This document shows, in pieces, positions 53,924 to 63,634 of a stretch of 64,000 nt of DNA. The notes beneath the pieces are model-generated. The model ran no database searches and was not told where the DNA came from. It saw only the letters and a program-made list of their open reading frames with translations. Source of the stretch: Gilvirhabdus luticola. Its GTDB lineage: Bacteria > Bacteroidota > Bacteroidia > Flavobacteriales > Flavobacteriaceae. The first letter of the stretch is position 1. Each line of letters begins with the position of its first letter. The DNA lies in assembly GCF_032583975.1 (NCBI RefSeq), contig NZ_JAWHTF010000005.1; one strand, 5' to 3'. Position numbers and translations under genes: made by a program.

Positions 53924-53953
53924 AAAAGACCGAAACCGAAGTTTCAGTCTTTT
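53924..53953 (-). terminator. Terminator after trxB
   Basis: Stem AAAAGAC-c-GAAAC at 53924-53936 with GTTTC-a-GTCTTTT at 53941-53953, 4-nt loop, one mismatch. Confidence 0.75.
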
Positions 53954-53971
53954 ACAAATATTATTTTAATA

Positions 53972-54952
53972 TTAATTATAATTTGAAGTGGTTACTTCAT
54001 ATGTTGAGTCTTTTGCAGCTAAATATCGTTCAGCATCCAAAGCTGCCATGCAACCTGTACCCGCTGCAGTTACAGCTTGTCTATATACATGGTCCGCTGC
54101 ATCTCCACTTACAAATACACCTTCAATATTGGTTTTTGAAGTGCCAGGCACATTAATTATATAGCCTGTTTCATCCAGATTTAAAAAGTCTTTAAAAATG
54201 TCTGTGTTAGGTTTATGTCCAATAGCCACAAAAAAACCAGTTGCAGGTATTTCGTGCTTTTCATTGGTTTGGTTATTAAAAACTCTAACACCAGTTACAA
54301 CTTGCCCATCACCCAAAACCTCGTCAGTTTCAGTATTGTACAAAATTTCAATATTTTCAGTATTCTTTACGCGCGCTTGCATAATTTTCGAAGCTCTAAA
54401 CTCATCTCTACGAACTAACATGGTAACTTTCTTACAAAGTTTAGATAAGTAATGTGCTTCTTCACAAGCAGAATCTCCAGCACCAACAATAACAACTTCC
54501 TGATTTCTATAAAAGAACCCATCGCAGACAGCGCAAGCAGATACTCCACCTCCTAGTTTAAGATATTTTTGTTCAGAGTCTAACCCTAAATATTTTGCTG
54601 AAGCACCTGTAGAAATTATCACAGTATCACAATGGATCTCTTTAGTGTCATTAACCCATACTTTATGAATTTCTCCTGAAAAATCAACTTTGGTAATCCA
54701 ACCATCTCGTACATCCGTATCAAAACGTTCTGCTTGCTTTTGAAACTCTATCATCATTTCAGGCCCAGTTATTCCATCTGGATAACCAGGATAGTTTTCA
54801 ACCTCATTTGTAGTTGTTAATTGCCCTCCAGGTTGAGTACCTTGATACAAAACTGGTTTCATATTAGCTCTGGCAGCATAAATGGCTGCAGTATATCCTG
54901 CAGGTCCCGAACCAATAATTAAGCATTTTATTTTTTCAATTTCTTCTGACAT
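53972..54952 (-). CDS. trxB: Thioredoxin-disulfide reductase
   Basis: A 326-residue flavoenzyme with FAD motif GSGPAGYTAAIYAARA at the N-terminus, redox cysteines C140 and C143 in SACAVCDGFF, NADPH motif VGAGDSACEEAHYL and FAD-binding end VFVSGDAADHVYRQ. It reduces thioredoxin with NADPH. A -7 box lies 24 nt upstream. Confidence 0.96.
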   Translation of the reverse strand: MSEEIEKIKCLIIGSGPAGYTAAIYAARANMKPVLYQGTQPGGQLTTTNEVENYPGYPDGITGPEMMIEFQKQAERFDTDVRDGWITKVDFSGEIHKVWVNDTKEIHCDTVIISTGASAKYLGLDSEQKYLKLGGGVSACAVCDGFFYRNQEVVIVGAGDSACEEAHYLSKLCKKVTMLVRRDEFRASKIMQARVKNTENIEILYNTETDEVLGDGQVVTGVRVFNNQTNEKHEIPATGFFVAIGHKPNTDIFKDFLNLDETGYIINVPGTSKTNIEGVFVSGDAADHVYRQAVTAAGTGCMAALDAERYLAAKDSTYEVTTSNYN

Positions 54953-54975
54953 TTATCTAAAATTTTATTACCTAA

Positions 54976-54983
54976 CAAAAGTA
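54976..54983 (-). promoter_or_regulatory. -7 box of trxB
   Basis: TACTTTTG on the minus strand, an exact TAnnTTTG match 23 nt before the trxB start. Confidence 0.5.
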
Positions 54984-55108
54984 GTTTTTTTAACATAAAA
55001 CTTACAGAGAAGTTATTAACACTAACTATAGTACAATATATTTAATCTATAATTTAATTATAACTTAATTTTTTTGTAAATTGTTATGACACAAAACATC
55101 TTAATATC

Positions 55109-55579
55109 ATGAAAAAATCTTTGGTTTTACTTTGCACAGCACTCTTGTTTCTTTTTTTAAGTAACACATATGCACAAAATACTATGATTGATTCTAGTGA
55201 TGCATCATCTAATGATTTGACGCTAGAAGGAGTTTGGGAGTTGGTTAGCTATTATAATTATGGTGACAACGGCATAACCGATACTATTATGTCATCAAAA
55301 TCGTATCGTCAAATTAAAATGTATACTAAAACCAAAGTCATGTGGAGCAGATTTGTTGAATCTGATACTAATGATTGGTTTGGGTATGGCACTTATACAA
55401 ATTCGGACACATCATTAACTGAAGCTTTAGATTATGGTTCAAAAACAATGAATCCGGTAATTAGCGAACGAGAATCATTTAATTTTGATTTAATTTTAGA
55501 AAAAGATAAATTCACACAAATAGAAATAGATGAAGATGGTAATCCTCTTCTCGCTGAAAACTATATTAGAATTGAATAA
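55109..55579 (+). CDS. Secreted lipocalin-like hypothetical protein
   Basis: A 156-residue protein with signal ending NTYAQN and a small beta domain (LEGVWELVSYYNYGDNG, KMYTKTKVMWSRFVESD, WFGYGTY). The GVWELVSYYN start is like lipocalin-fold proteins (lipocalin-4 type domain). No function can be given. Ends in a strong terminator. Confidence 0.75.
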   Translation: MKKSLVLLCTALLFLFLSNTYAQNTMIDSSDASSNDLTLEGVWELVSYYNYGDNGITDTIMSSKSYRQIKMYTKTKVMWSRFVESDTNDWFGYGTYTNSDTSLTEALDYGSKTMNPVISERESFNFDLILEKDKFTQIEIDEDGNPLLAENYIRIE

Positions 55580-55584
55580 ATAAA

Positions 55585-55610
55585 AAAGCCAAACAAATTT
55601 GTTTGGCTTT
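55585..55610 (+). terminator. Rho-independent terminator
   Basis: A perfect 26-nt palindrome (AAAGCCAAACAAA and its complement) 5 nt after the preceding stop. The remaining 230 nt before the next gene show no further feature. Confidence 0.85.
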
Positions 55611-55839
55611 ATATCTTGCTATTCTAATTGAAATTTCTCTAACTCCTTATTTTCAATATTTTAAGTATCAATAAGAAAATGTGTTCGTTTAATAAATCCG
55701 AAATTTATAAACGTTTAGCGTTTCAAACAGGTTGATTGTAGAAATTTATTGCATGTATAAATGAGCCACATTACCTTTATTATTCATTATTCTGATGTAT
55801 CATATTAACATAATTTTTCACCTAAAACAATATTAAAAA

Positions 55840-56997
55840 ATGACAAGAAATATTAGATCCAATCAAAAAATTACAGTCAATAATAATGCTTTTATGGTGT
55901 TTGGCATTTTGTTAATGTTATTGACATTCTCATGTAATTCAACTAAAGAACAAAATAAAATCCCAGTATATGCATGGCTAGGTGGTCCTGGTGAATCAAC
56001 CGACAAAGAGATCCAAGAAAACTTTAATGATTTAAAAGCAAAAGGAATCGATGTGTTGATGTATAATGGTGGTCAAAATCCTGATGTTTATAAGCGAGTG
56101 GGTAAAATTGCCAAGTCTGTTGGATTAGGTTTTCATACCTGGATTCCAACAATGGTTCAAGGGCACAAAGATGAGTTAAAACCAGAATGGTATGCTGTTA
56201 ACAGAAATGGAGAATCTGCTTACGATAAACCAGCCTATGTACCACATTATACTTTTTTATGCCCAAGCAAAAAAGGAACTCAAGAGTTCTTAAGCAATAT
56301 GTATAGAAAAGTTGCAGCTGTTGAAGAAGTTGATGCCATTCATTTAGATTATATACGCTTTCCAGATGTTATTTTAGCTCGTGGTCTATGGGAAAAATAT
56401 GGTTTGGTAATGGATAAAGAATATCCTCCTTACGACTATTGCTATTGTGATGAATGTACCTCCGATTTTAAAGAAAAATCTGGTATTGACATATTGAATG
56501 TTGAAGACCCTACTCAAGTTGAAGAATGGAAGCAATTTCGATATGATTTAATTACAAAAATAGTAAGCTTACTTACAGAAGTAGCCCATAGTGAAGGCAA
56601 GCAAATTAATGGAGCTGTTTTTCCAGGACCGAATTCTGTAGCTAAAAAGATTGTAAGACAAGAATGGGATAAATGGTCGTTAGATGCATATTTCCCAATG
56701 AATTATAATGATTTCTATTTGGAAGACACTAAATGGATTGGAGAAGTTACTAAAGAAGCGGTAACTTCTCTAAATAATAAGAAACCTGTAATTAGCGGTT
56801 TATTTATTTGTCCCAACCCAGCAAATAAAACTAAAGAAAACGATCCTGAAAATCATGGACTCCTACCAGAAGAATTAGAAGATGCCATTAGAGAATCTAT
56901 GGAAAATGGAGCCGCAGGTATCTGTTTATTTACACCAGGAAGAATGACAAAAGAACACTGGGAAGCATTTGAAAAAGCTATTCATAAAAAGTATTAA
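55840..56997 (+). CDS. GHL10-like glycoside hydrolase family lipoprotein
   Basis: A 385-residue lipoprotein (lipobox TFSC near residue 32) with a TIM-barrel look: VYAWLGGPGE, GLGFHTWIPTM, AIHLDYIRFPD, YFPMNYNDFY and GAAGICLFTPG. The HLDYIRFP motif is typical of GHL10/DUF187-type hydrolases acting on glycans. The substrate is unknown. First of three consecutive carbohydrate-ester or glycan genes. Confidence 0.82.
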   Translation: MTRNIRSNQKITVNNNAFMVFGILLMLLTFSCNSTKEQNKIPVYAWLGGPGESTDKEIQENFNDLKAKGIDVLMYNGGQNPDVYKRVGKIAKSVGLGFHTWIPTMVQGHKDELKPEWYAVNRNGESAYDKPAYVPHYTFLCPSKKGTQEFLSNMYRKVAAVEEVDAIHLDYIRFPDVILARGLWEKYGLVMDKEYPPYDYCYCDECTSDFKEKSGIDILNVEDPTQVEEWKQFRYDLITKIVSLLTEVAHSEGKQINGAVFPGPNSVAKKIVRQEWDKWSLDAYFPMNYNDFYLEDTKWIGEVTKEAVTSLNNKKPVISGLFICPNPANKTKENDPENHGLLPEELEDAIRESMENGAAGICLFTPGRMTKEHWEAFEKAIHKKY

Positions 56998-57045
56998 ATT
57001 TTGTAATTTTTATCTCCTTAAACCCTTAAAATTTAATTTATAATT

Positions 57046-59061
57046 ATGATTTCTGAAAGTATGATTAAAAACAAATCTGTTTGTTTTAGCTTAATTTTTA
57101 CTTTTTTAATGATTGCTTCCTGTAAGCATTCAAAACAAGGAGAATTAAGACTTAATCAACTTTTTTCTGATCATATGGTCTTACAACAAAATCAAGATGT
57201 GGCTTTTTGGGGAACTTATACTCCAATCGAAAAAATTACGGTTAGTGGCAGTTGGGGAGAAAAGTCAACCGGTATTACTGACCAAAACGGTAATTGGAAA
57301 CTTAATATACTTACACCTGAAGCTGGCGGACCATTTGAAGTAAATGTAACTACAAAAGACACAACAATCTTCTTAAACGATGTATTGATAGGAGAAGTGT
57401 GGCTGGCGTCAGGTCAATCAAATATGCAAATGCCAGTAAAAGGATGGCCGCCTAACGACCCCATAAAAAATTCTGAAGAGGAGATTGCTAATGCCAATTA
57501 TCCTTCCATAAGAATGTTTAATGCACAAAGAAATTTTAGTTTAAAAGCTGTCGATTCAATTGGCGGAAACTGGAATGTTTGTTCTCCTCAATCTGTTGGG
57601 GAATTTAGCGCTACGGCATATTTTTTTGCAAGACGCTTACATAAAGAGTTAAATATACCTATAGGAATTATTCATTCGAGTTGGGGCGGAACGGTTGCTG
57701 AAGCTTGGACCAGCATAAAATCTATACATGAACTGGGAGATTTTGAAGAATCTATTGCCGCTTTAGAGGATACAGAAAAATGGCAAAGTACCGAAGATTG
57801 GTATGCAAAGTTAGATTCTGTACAAATACCACAAACCAATGAAGATTGGTATACCATAAATTTTGACGATTTGGAAATTTCCAAATATGAGTTTAAGGAT
57901 GATAATTGGGAAACCATTGAATTACCAAATAGATTTGATAAATTTAATGATTATGAATTTGATGGTGTTGTATGGCTTAGAAAAGAAATTGAAATAGATG
58001 ATATATCGACGGATTATGAGATTTCTTTGGGAATTATTGACGATATGGATGCCGTTTATTTTAACGGTGAAAGAATTGGTGGTCATTTAGGTCTTGGATT
58101 TCATACAACTGAAAGAGTTTATACAGTTTCAAAAGATCTACTTAAAAAAGGGAAAAACACCATTGCCATAAGAGCTATTGACGTTATGGGACCTGGAATA
58201 ATAACCGGTAATCTAAAGACGTCAAATAAAAACAATGTTACTATTCCTTTAAATGGCTTGTGGAGTTACCAACCTTTAGCTGAAATATACAACGGCAAAT
58301 TTTATATTTATGATCTAGATAATATTGATTTGTATAATCGTCCCACAGTCATGGTAATGGGGCCAAATTTACCTAGTGTTCTATACAATGCTATGATTAA
58401 TCCGTTAATACCATACAGTATTAAAGGCGCTATTTGGTATCAAGGTGAGTCTAATGTTGGTAGAGCAGAGCAATATTCTAAATTATTTCCTAAAATGATA
58501 TCTGATTGGCGTAGTAAATGGAAAGAAGATTTTCCTTTTTACTTTGTTCAAATTGCACCTTATAATTACGGGAGCCCTTTAGGTAAAGAAGGATCGATGG
58601 ATTTAAGAAATGCTCAAAGAAAGAGTTTAAGCACAAAAAATACTGGAATGGTTGTTACTATGGATATTGGTAATTTCATGAATATCCACCCAGCAAATAA
58701 ACAAGATGTTGGTAATCGGTTAGCAGCGTTAGCTTTGGCCAATGATTATAATAAAGAACTGGTTGCGGCGGGACCCTTGTATAAAAATCACACTATTTCT
58801 GGAAATAAAATAATACTAGAATTCGACCATATAGGTTCGGGTTTAATGTCTATACATTCTCATTTGGAAGGGTTTGAAATTTCTGGCACAAACAAAAAAT
58901 ATGTTCCTGCTGAAGCAGTAATTGTTGATAACACAATTGAATTATTTGCTTCGTCAGTTGAAAAACCTATATATGCACGTTACGCTTGGAGTGACAATGG
59001 AATAGCTAGCTTGTATAATAAAGAGGGACTACCTGCTTCCACATTTAAAACCGAAGATTAA
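57046..59061 (+). CDS. Sialate O-acetylesterase family lipoprotein
   Basis: A 671-residue enzyme with lipobox IASC. SGNH-type catalytic motif GQSNMQMPV at about residues 123-131 and a second block with GAIWYQGESNVGRAEQYSKL; an inserted jelly-roll/beta domain (residues about 270-410) is typical of SASA family members. It removes O-acetyl groups from sugars. 48 nt after the hydrolase gene and 3 nt before the SGNH gene, so a likely operon. Confidence 0.92.
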   Translation: MISESMIKNKSVCFSLIFTFLMIASCKHSKQGELRLNQLFSDHMVLQQNQDVAFWGTYTPIEKITVSGSWGEKSTGITDQNGNWKLNILTPEAGGPFEVNVTTKDTTIFLNDVLIGEVWLASGQSNMQMPVKGWPPNDPIKNSEEEIANANYPSIRMFNAQRNFSLKAVDSIGGNWNVCSPQSVGEFSATAYFFARRLHKELNIPIGIIHSSWGGTVAEAWTSIKSIHELGDFEESIAALEDTEKWQSTEDWYAKLDSVQIPQTNEDWYTINFDDLEISKYEFKDDNWETIELPNRFDKFNDYEFDGVVWLRKEIEIDDISTDYEISLGIIDDMDAVYFNGERIGGHLGLGFHTTERVYTVSKDLLKKGKNTIAIRAIDVMGPGIITGNLKTSNKNNVTIPLNGLWSYQPLAEIYNGKFYIYDLDNIDLYNRPTVMVMGPNLPSVLYNAMINPLIPYSIKGAIWYQGESNVGRAEQYSKLFPKMISDWRSKWKEDFPFYFVQIAPYNYGSPLGKEGSMDLRNAQRKSLSTKNTGMVVTMDIGNFMNIHPANKQDVGNRLAALALANDYNKELVAAGPLYKNHTISGNKIILEFDHIGSGLMSIHSHLEGFEISGTNKKYVPAEAVIVDNTIELFASSVEKPIYARYAWSDNGIASLYNKEGLPASTFKTED

Positions 59062-59091
59062 CAAATGTTTTTATGTAATTTAAAATTAAAT

Positions 59092-59802
59092 ATGATGATT
59101 AATCGTTTGTCATTGGCAATATTTTATATTTTCACCATTCTATTAGTTAATAATATGTCTGGACAAAATTGGAGTGTTTTTGCAAACACAACACGTTATG
59201 ACAAAGCCAATATCGAACTTAATTTACACACAGAAAATAACAATCGTGTTGTTTTTATGGGTAACTCAATTACTGAAGCTTGGGTAAGTATACGTCCAGA
59301 ATTTTTTAAAGACAGAGAATACATAGGACGAGGTATAAGCGGTCAAACTACATCACAAATGCTATTGCGTTTTAGAGCTGATGTTGTAGATTTAAACCCA
59401 AAAGTAGTTGTAATTCTTGCTGGCACTAATGATATTGCTGGCAATACTGGATTTACACCAATTGAAACTATTATTGGAAATATTAAGTCTATGGCCGAAA
59501 TTGCCAATTCTAATAATATTAAAGTAATTATTTCATCTATTTTACCTGCAATTGACTATCCTTGGAAGCCAGGACTAGAACCCGCTCCAATAATTGTGAA
59601 AATTAACAAAGCATTAAAAGCTTATGCTGATAAAAATAATTTTATTTATTTAGATTATTATTCGTCAATGGTGGATGACAAAGGAGGTTTAAAAGTACCT
59701 GAATATACATCAGAAGAAGATCTTGTTCACCCAAATAAAGAGGGATATTTAATTATGGAAAAATTAGCTGAATCAGCAATTAATAATGCTCTTTCAAATT
59801 AA
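59092..59802 (+). CDS. SGNH/GDSL hydrolase
   Basis: About 236 residues. Start chosen at ATG 59092 because it gives a normal signal peptide (MMINRLSLAIFYIFTILLVN); ATG 59065, 3 nt after the previous stop, is possible. Catalytic blocks: VFMGNSITEAW (serine), GISGQTTSQML, LAGTNDIAG and final histidine in DLVHPNKEGYL. Probably deacetylates sugars with the upstream esterase. Confidence 0.9.
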   Translation: MMINRLSLAIFYIFTILLVNNMSGQNWSVFANTTRYDKANIELNLHTENNNRVVFMGNSITEAWVSIRPEFFKDREYIGRGISGQTTSQMLLRFRADVVDLNPKVVVILAGTNDIAGNTGFTPIETIIGNIKSMAEIANSNNIKVIISSILPAIDYPWKPGLEPAPIIVKINKALKAYADKNNFIYLDYYSSMVDDKGGLKVPEYTSEEDLVHPNKEGYLIMEKLAESAINNALSN

Positions 59803-59902
59803 AAAATAATTTACAAACGCTTCTTGAGTAAAATTTGATAAAATAAAACCTCAATAATCACAAGATTACCAAGGTTTTGATATTTATTGTTTATTAAAAT
59901 TG

Positions 59903-59977
59903 TCGGGGTGGCAGGATTCGAACCTGCGACCTCCTGCTCCCAAAGCAGGCGCGATAACCGGGCTACGCTACACCCCG
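59903..59977 (-). tRNA. tRNA-Pro (TGG)
   Basis: A complete cloverleaf on the minus strand. Acceptor CGGGGTG pairs with CACCCCG, anticodon arm CCTGC-TTTGGGA-GCAGG gives anticodon TGG, T-arm GCAGGTTCGAATCCTGC is canonical, discriminator base A. CCA is not encoded. A -7 box TATATTTG is at 60010-60003 on the minus strand. Confidence 0.96.
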
Positions 59978-60002
59978 AATTCTGGTTATCTTTTCAGGAC
60001 TG

Positions 60003-60010
60003 CAAATATA
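60003..60010 (-). promoter_or_regulatory. -7 box of tRNA-Pro
   Basis: TATATTTG on the minus strand, an exact TAnnTTTG match 26 nt before the mature 5' end of the tRNA. Confidence 0.55.
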
Positions 60011-60164
60011 GATAAATATTAAAGCTGCACAATACAATTTCTTCTTGTTTTCAAAAATTTTAGTCTAGGTAATAAAATAATTTACTCCAAAAAGTCTGAA
60101 AGGAAAAATAAAATTATAAGTTATAATTTTATAATTTATTTTAGATTCCCTAACTGAAGATATC

Positions 60165-62456
60165 ATGAAGTTTGTTTTTAAAACCATTTTTGTAATTATA
60201 ATGATTACAACCGATGGTGTTAATGCCCAAGAAGTCTATAAAGGAAAAGTTGTTGATATTGAAAGTGGTATAGCTCTACCAAATGTAAGCATTACATCTA
60301 CTGAAGACAATCAAACTTATTTGTCGAACTTACAAGGCGAGTTCATAGTTCCAAATCCTGAAAATTATGTTTTAAAAAAATCTGGCTATATAGATATTAT
60401 AATTCAGATTGATAAGAATTATCAAATAATTCAGTTAAGTAGTAATCCTTTAGAGTTGAATGAAGTAATTATTAATTCTGATCAAATACCTAAACAACTA
60501 AAAAAATCTGTAGCAACTGTCAATTTGCTTTCTTCAGCAGATATACAAAGAGGCAATAGTACTGATATCGCACCGACATTAAATCGAACTTCTGGTGTTT
60601 TTATGCAAAGTGGAGCACTTAATACCAATAGAATCACAATAAGAGGTATTGGTTCCAGAAACTTGTTTGGCACTGCTAAAATAAGAGCTTACTATAAGGA
60701 TATACCATTGACAAACGGAAGTGGTGAAACCAACATTGAAGATTTTGAATTAATGAATTTTTCCAGAGTAGAAATAGACAAAGGCGCTTCCAGTATTTAT
60801 GGTGCAGGCTTGGGTGGCACCATACACTTAATACCACAAAATGCATATTTGAAGCAGACAAACATTAATAGTGAATTTTCTTTTGGCTCATTCGGATTTA
60901 CTAAAGGTTTTATCAATTTTAACATAGGTGCTCCAAAAAGAAGCTTTCGTGGGATATACAGCAATACCAATAGTGATGGTTATAGAAAAAACAATGAGTA
61001 CAAAAGACAAACCTTCAACTTTAATTCGAACTTTTATCTAGGAGAAAATAATGATCTAACTTTTTTAATGAGTTATGTAGATTTATTTGCATACATACCT
61101 AGTTCATTAAATGAAAGTAGCTATAAAAATAATCCATCTTCTGCGGCTTTCACTTGGGCTCAATCCAAAGGTTATGAAGATTCCAAGCGTGGTATTTTTG
61201 GCATAGCCTGGAATCACAAATACAGCACTAACTTAAAACAAATTACAAGTATCTTTACATCCTTCAGAAATGCCTACGAGCCTAGACCATTTGATATTTT
61301 AGACGAAAATCTATTGGCTATTGGTATGCGTAGCAGGATCATAGGAAATACAATATTATTTGACAATGATTTAAATTGGACTCTTGGTACTGAATTATTT
61401 AATGATAATTATAAATATTCCACATTTGAAAACCTTTATGAAGATTTTCCTGCAGGAACAGGTAGTGTAAAGGGAAATCAATTAACCAATTTTAAAGAAA
61501 AAAGAGCTCATGTTAATGTTTTCCTTGAAACGAATTACAACTTAACTAAAAGTACGGTTTTTTCTATAGGTATTAATTACAACCAGACGTCTTACAAATT
61601 AAATGAAAAGTTTGTAATTTCACCTAATGATCCAGATCAATCAGGTTCATTTAAGTTTAAAGGGATTGTATCACCAAAATTTGGAATATCACAAGAAGTT
61701 TCAAAGAATTCAGTTATCTATGCCAATGCATCACATGGTTTCTCTCCTATCACATTATCAGAGACTTTAATGCCAAATGGGCAAATAAATAGAGATTTAA
61801 AGCCTGAAACTGGTTGGAACATTGAAGTCGGCACTAGAGGTTCAATTGTACATAATAGACTATTTTTTAATATGGCAATTTATCGAATGGATATTAAAAA
61901 TCTTTTGGTCTCAAGGCGTATTGCAGAAGACGAATATATTGGCATAAATGCAGGAAAAACACAGCATGATGGCCTGGAAGTCTCTTTACAATATAATATT
62001 GTTAACAAGGGATTCTTTACACTTGGCTCTTTAATTAATTACACTTTCAACGATTATATTTTTAAAGAATTTATTGATGAAGACAATAATTTTTCTGGTA
62101 ATGAGCTAACAGGAGTCCCAAAAGATGTATTTAATGCTGTAATTGATTTCGATTCCAAAATCGGTCTTTACGGAAATGTTAACTTTCAATATATTGGCAG
62201 CATGCCAATTACTGATGGCAACAGTTTATATTCAAACAGTTATAAACTAACAAACTTTAAGCTGGGTTACAAGTTTAATATTTATAAACAAATAAAAGCC
62301 AATCTGTTTTATGGTTTAAATAATATTTTTGATGAAAAATATGCATCACAAATCTTAATAAATGCTAATAGTTTTAATGGAAGCGCTCCAAGATACTATT
62401 ACCCTGGAAATCCTATAAATTATTATGCAGGTTTTAATGTTATTTATAATTTTTAA
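60165..62456 (+). CDS. TonB-dependent receptor
   Basis: A 763-residue outer-membrane receptor: signal ending DGVNAQ, carboxypeptidase-like domain (KGKVVDIESGIALPNVSITS), plug (ITIRGIGSRNLFGTAKIRAY, VEIDKGASSIYGAGLGGTIH) and a beta-barrel ending in YYAGFNVIYNF. The ligand is not evident; the plug is FecA-like. The next gene is a sugar dehydrogenase 48 nt downstream, and the two may be transcribed together. Confidence 0.92.
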   Translation: MKFVFKTIFVIIMITTDGVNAQEVYKGKVVDIESGIALPNVSITSTEDNQTYLSNLQGEFIVPNPENYVLKKSGYIDIIIQIDKNYQIIQLSSNPLELNEVIINSDQIPKQLKKSVATVNLLSSADIQRGNSTDIAPTLNRTSGVFMQSGALNTNRITIRGIGSRNLFGTAKIRAYYKDIPLTNGSGETNIEDFELMNFSRVEIDKGASSIYGAGLGGTIHLIPQNAYLKQTNINSEFSFGSFGFTKGFINFNIGAPKRSFRGIYSNTNSDGYRKNNEYKRQTFNFNSNFYLGENNDLTFLMSYVDLFAYIPSSLNESSYKNNPSSAAFTWAQSKGYEDSKRGIFGIAWNHKYSTNLKQITSIFTSFRNAYEPRPFDILDENLLAIGMRSRIIGNTILFDNDLNWTLGTELFNDNYKYSTFENLYEDFPAGTGSVKGNQLTNFKEKRAHVNVFLETNYNLTKSTVFSIGINYNQTSYKLNEKFVISPNDPDQSGSFKFKGIVSPKFGISQEVSKNSVIYANASHGFSPITLSETLMPNGQINRDLKPETGWNIEVGTRGSIVHNRLFFNMAIYRMDIKNLLVSRRIAEDEYIGINAGKTQHDGLEVSLQYNIVNKGFFTLGSLINYTFNDYIFKEFIDEDNNFSGNELTGVPKDVFNAVIDFDSKIGLYGNVNFQYIGSMPITDGNSLYSNSYKLTNFKLGYKFNIYKQIKANLFYGLNNIFDEKYASQILINANSFNGSAPRYYYPGNPINYYAGFNVIYNF

Positions 62457-62504
62457 ATTATTTCCTTTAATTTTAGCAACAATCTATAATATTATCTTTT
62501 TGCT

Positions 62505-63626
62505 ATGAGAAAAATTTATTCATTAATACTATTAGTTTTAACAACTCTTTCGGCTTGTGCTCAACAAACTGAATCTTCAGTTAAAGCAGAAGATCCTAAA
62601 AATATTCAATATACTACTGAATTGGTGGTATCTGACCTATCCATTCCTTGGGGTATGGATTTTTTACCTGATGGTAGTATGCTTATTGCAGAAAAGTCAG
62701 GCAATTTAATTCATTTTAAAAATGGAGAAAAAACCAATATTAAAGGTATGCCTGAAGTTTATGTGCGCGGTCAAGGTGGACTAATGGATGTAAAACTGCA
62801 TCCTAATTACAAAGATAACAGTTGGATATATCTGTCTTATGCATCTTCTGTAGGTGAAGGAAATGGTGGTAATACAACTATTATGAGAGCTCGATTAATT
62901 GATGACTCATTAACTGACAGTCAAGTTTTGTACAAAGCAAGCCCTAACACAACCAGAGGGCAACATTTTGGTTCGCGCATTGCTTTTGATAATGATGGTT
63001 ACCTTTATTTTTCTATTGGTGACCGTGGAGAACGTGATGTTAATCCACAAGATATTACCCGTGATAACGGTAAAATTTATCGCCTACACGATGATGGTAC
63101 AATACCTGAAGACAATCCTTTTATAAACGTTCAGAATGCTAAAAAAGCTATTTTTAGTTATGGACACAGAAACCCTCAAGGGTTAGTTAAAAGTCCTATT
63201 ACAGGAGAAATCTGGGAACACGAACATGGTCCTCAAGGTGGTGATGAGATTAATATTATTCAAAAAGGGAAAAATTATGGCTGGCCTGTCATTTCTTATG
63301 GCATAAACTATAGTGGTACTAGTTTTACTGATATAACAGAAAAAGAAGGAATGCAACAACCATTATTTTATTGGGTACCTTCCATAGCTCCTAGTGGTTT
63401 GGCTATTGTTTCTTCAGATAAATATCCTGATTGGAAAGGAAATGTTCTGGCAGGATCTCTAAAGTTCCAATATTTAGAACGTCTAGTTCTAAAAAATAAT
63501 AAAGTAGTAAAACGAGAAAAGCTATTTGAAGGTATTGGTAGGTTAAGAAATGTGATTCAAGCACCAGATGACTATATATATATTGCAGTAGAAGGCAAAG
63601 GCATTTATAAAATAATCCCAAATTAA
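62505..63626 (+). CDS. PQQ-dependent aldose-sugar dehydrogenase
   Basis: A 373-residue lipoprotein (lipobox LSAC) of the soluble glucose/sorbosone dehydrogenase family: IPWGMDFLPDGSMLIAEKSG, GGLMDVKLHP, GQHFGSRIAFDNDGYLYFSI, GHRNPQGL and EHEHGPQGGDEIN with the catalytic histidine. It oxidises aldose sugars in the periplasm with PQQ as cofactor. No pqq genes are in the window. A c-type cytochrome follows after 8 nt and could take its electrons. Confidence 0.92.
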   Translation: MRKIYSLILLVLTTLSACAQQTESSVKAEDPKNIQYTTELVVSDLSIPWGMDFLPDGSMLIAEKSGNLIHFKNGEKTNIKGMPEVYVRGQGGLMDVKLHPNYKDNSWIYLSYASSVGEGNGGNTTIMRARLIDDSLTDSQVLYKASPNTTRGQHFGSRIAFDNDGYLYFSIGDRGERDVNPQDITRDNGKIYRLHDDGTIPEDNPFINVQNAKKAIFSYGHRNPQGLVKSPITGEIWEHEHGPQGGDEINIIQKGKNYGWPVISYGINYSGTSFTDITEKEGMQQPLFYWVPSIAPSGLAIVSSDKYPDWKGNVLAGSLKFQYLERLVLKNNKVVKREKLFEGIGRLRNVIQAPDDYIYIAVEGKGIYKIIPN

Positions 63627-63634
63627 ATGTCCTT

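Larger units (their letters stand above)
59803..60164. other. 362-nt gap holding the tRNA gene
   Basis: It contains a hairpin AAAACCT (59845-59851)/AGGTTTT (59872-59878) with an inner TAATC/GATTA stem, probably a terminator for the SGNH gene and the tRNA, then tRNA-Pro with its promoter. The rest (60011-60164) is AT-rich leader of the receptor gene with no clear element. Confidence 0.6.

Noticed and set aside
54198..54452. Plus-strand frames inside trxB
   Set aside because: Antisense to strongly conserved trxB motifs, no sign of coding.
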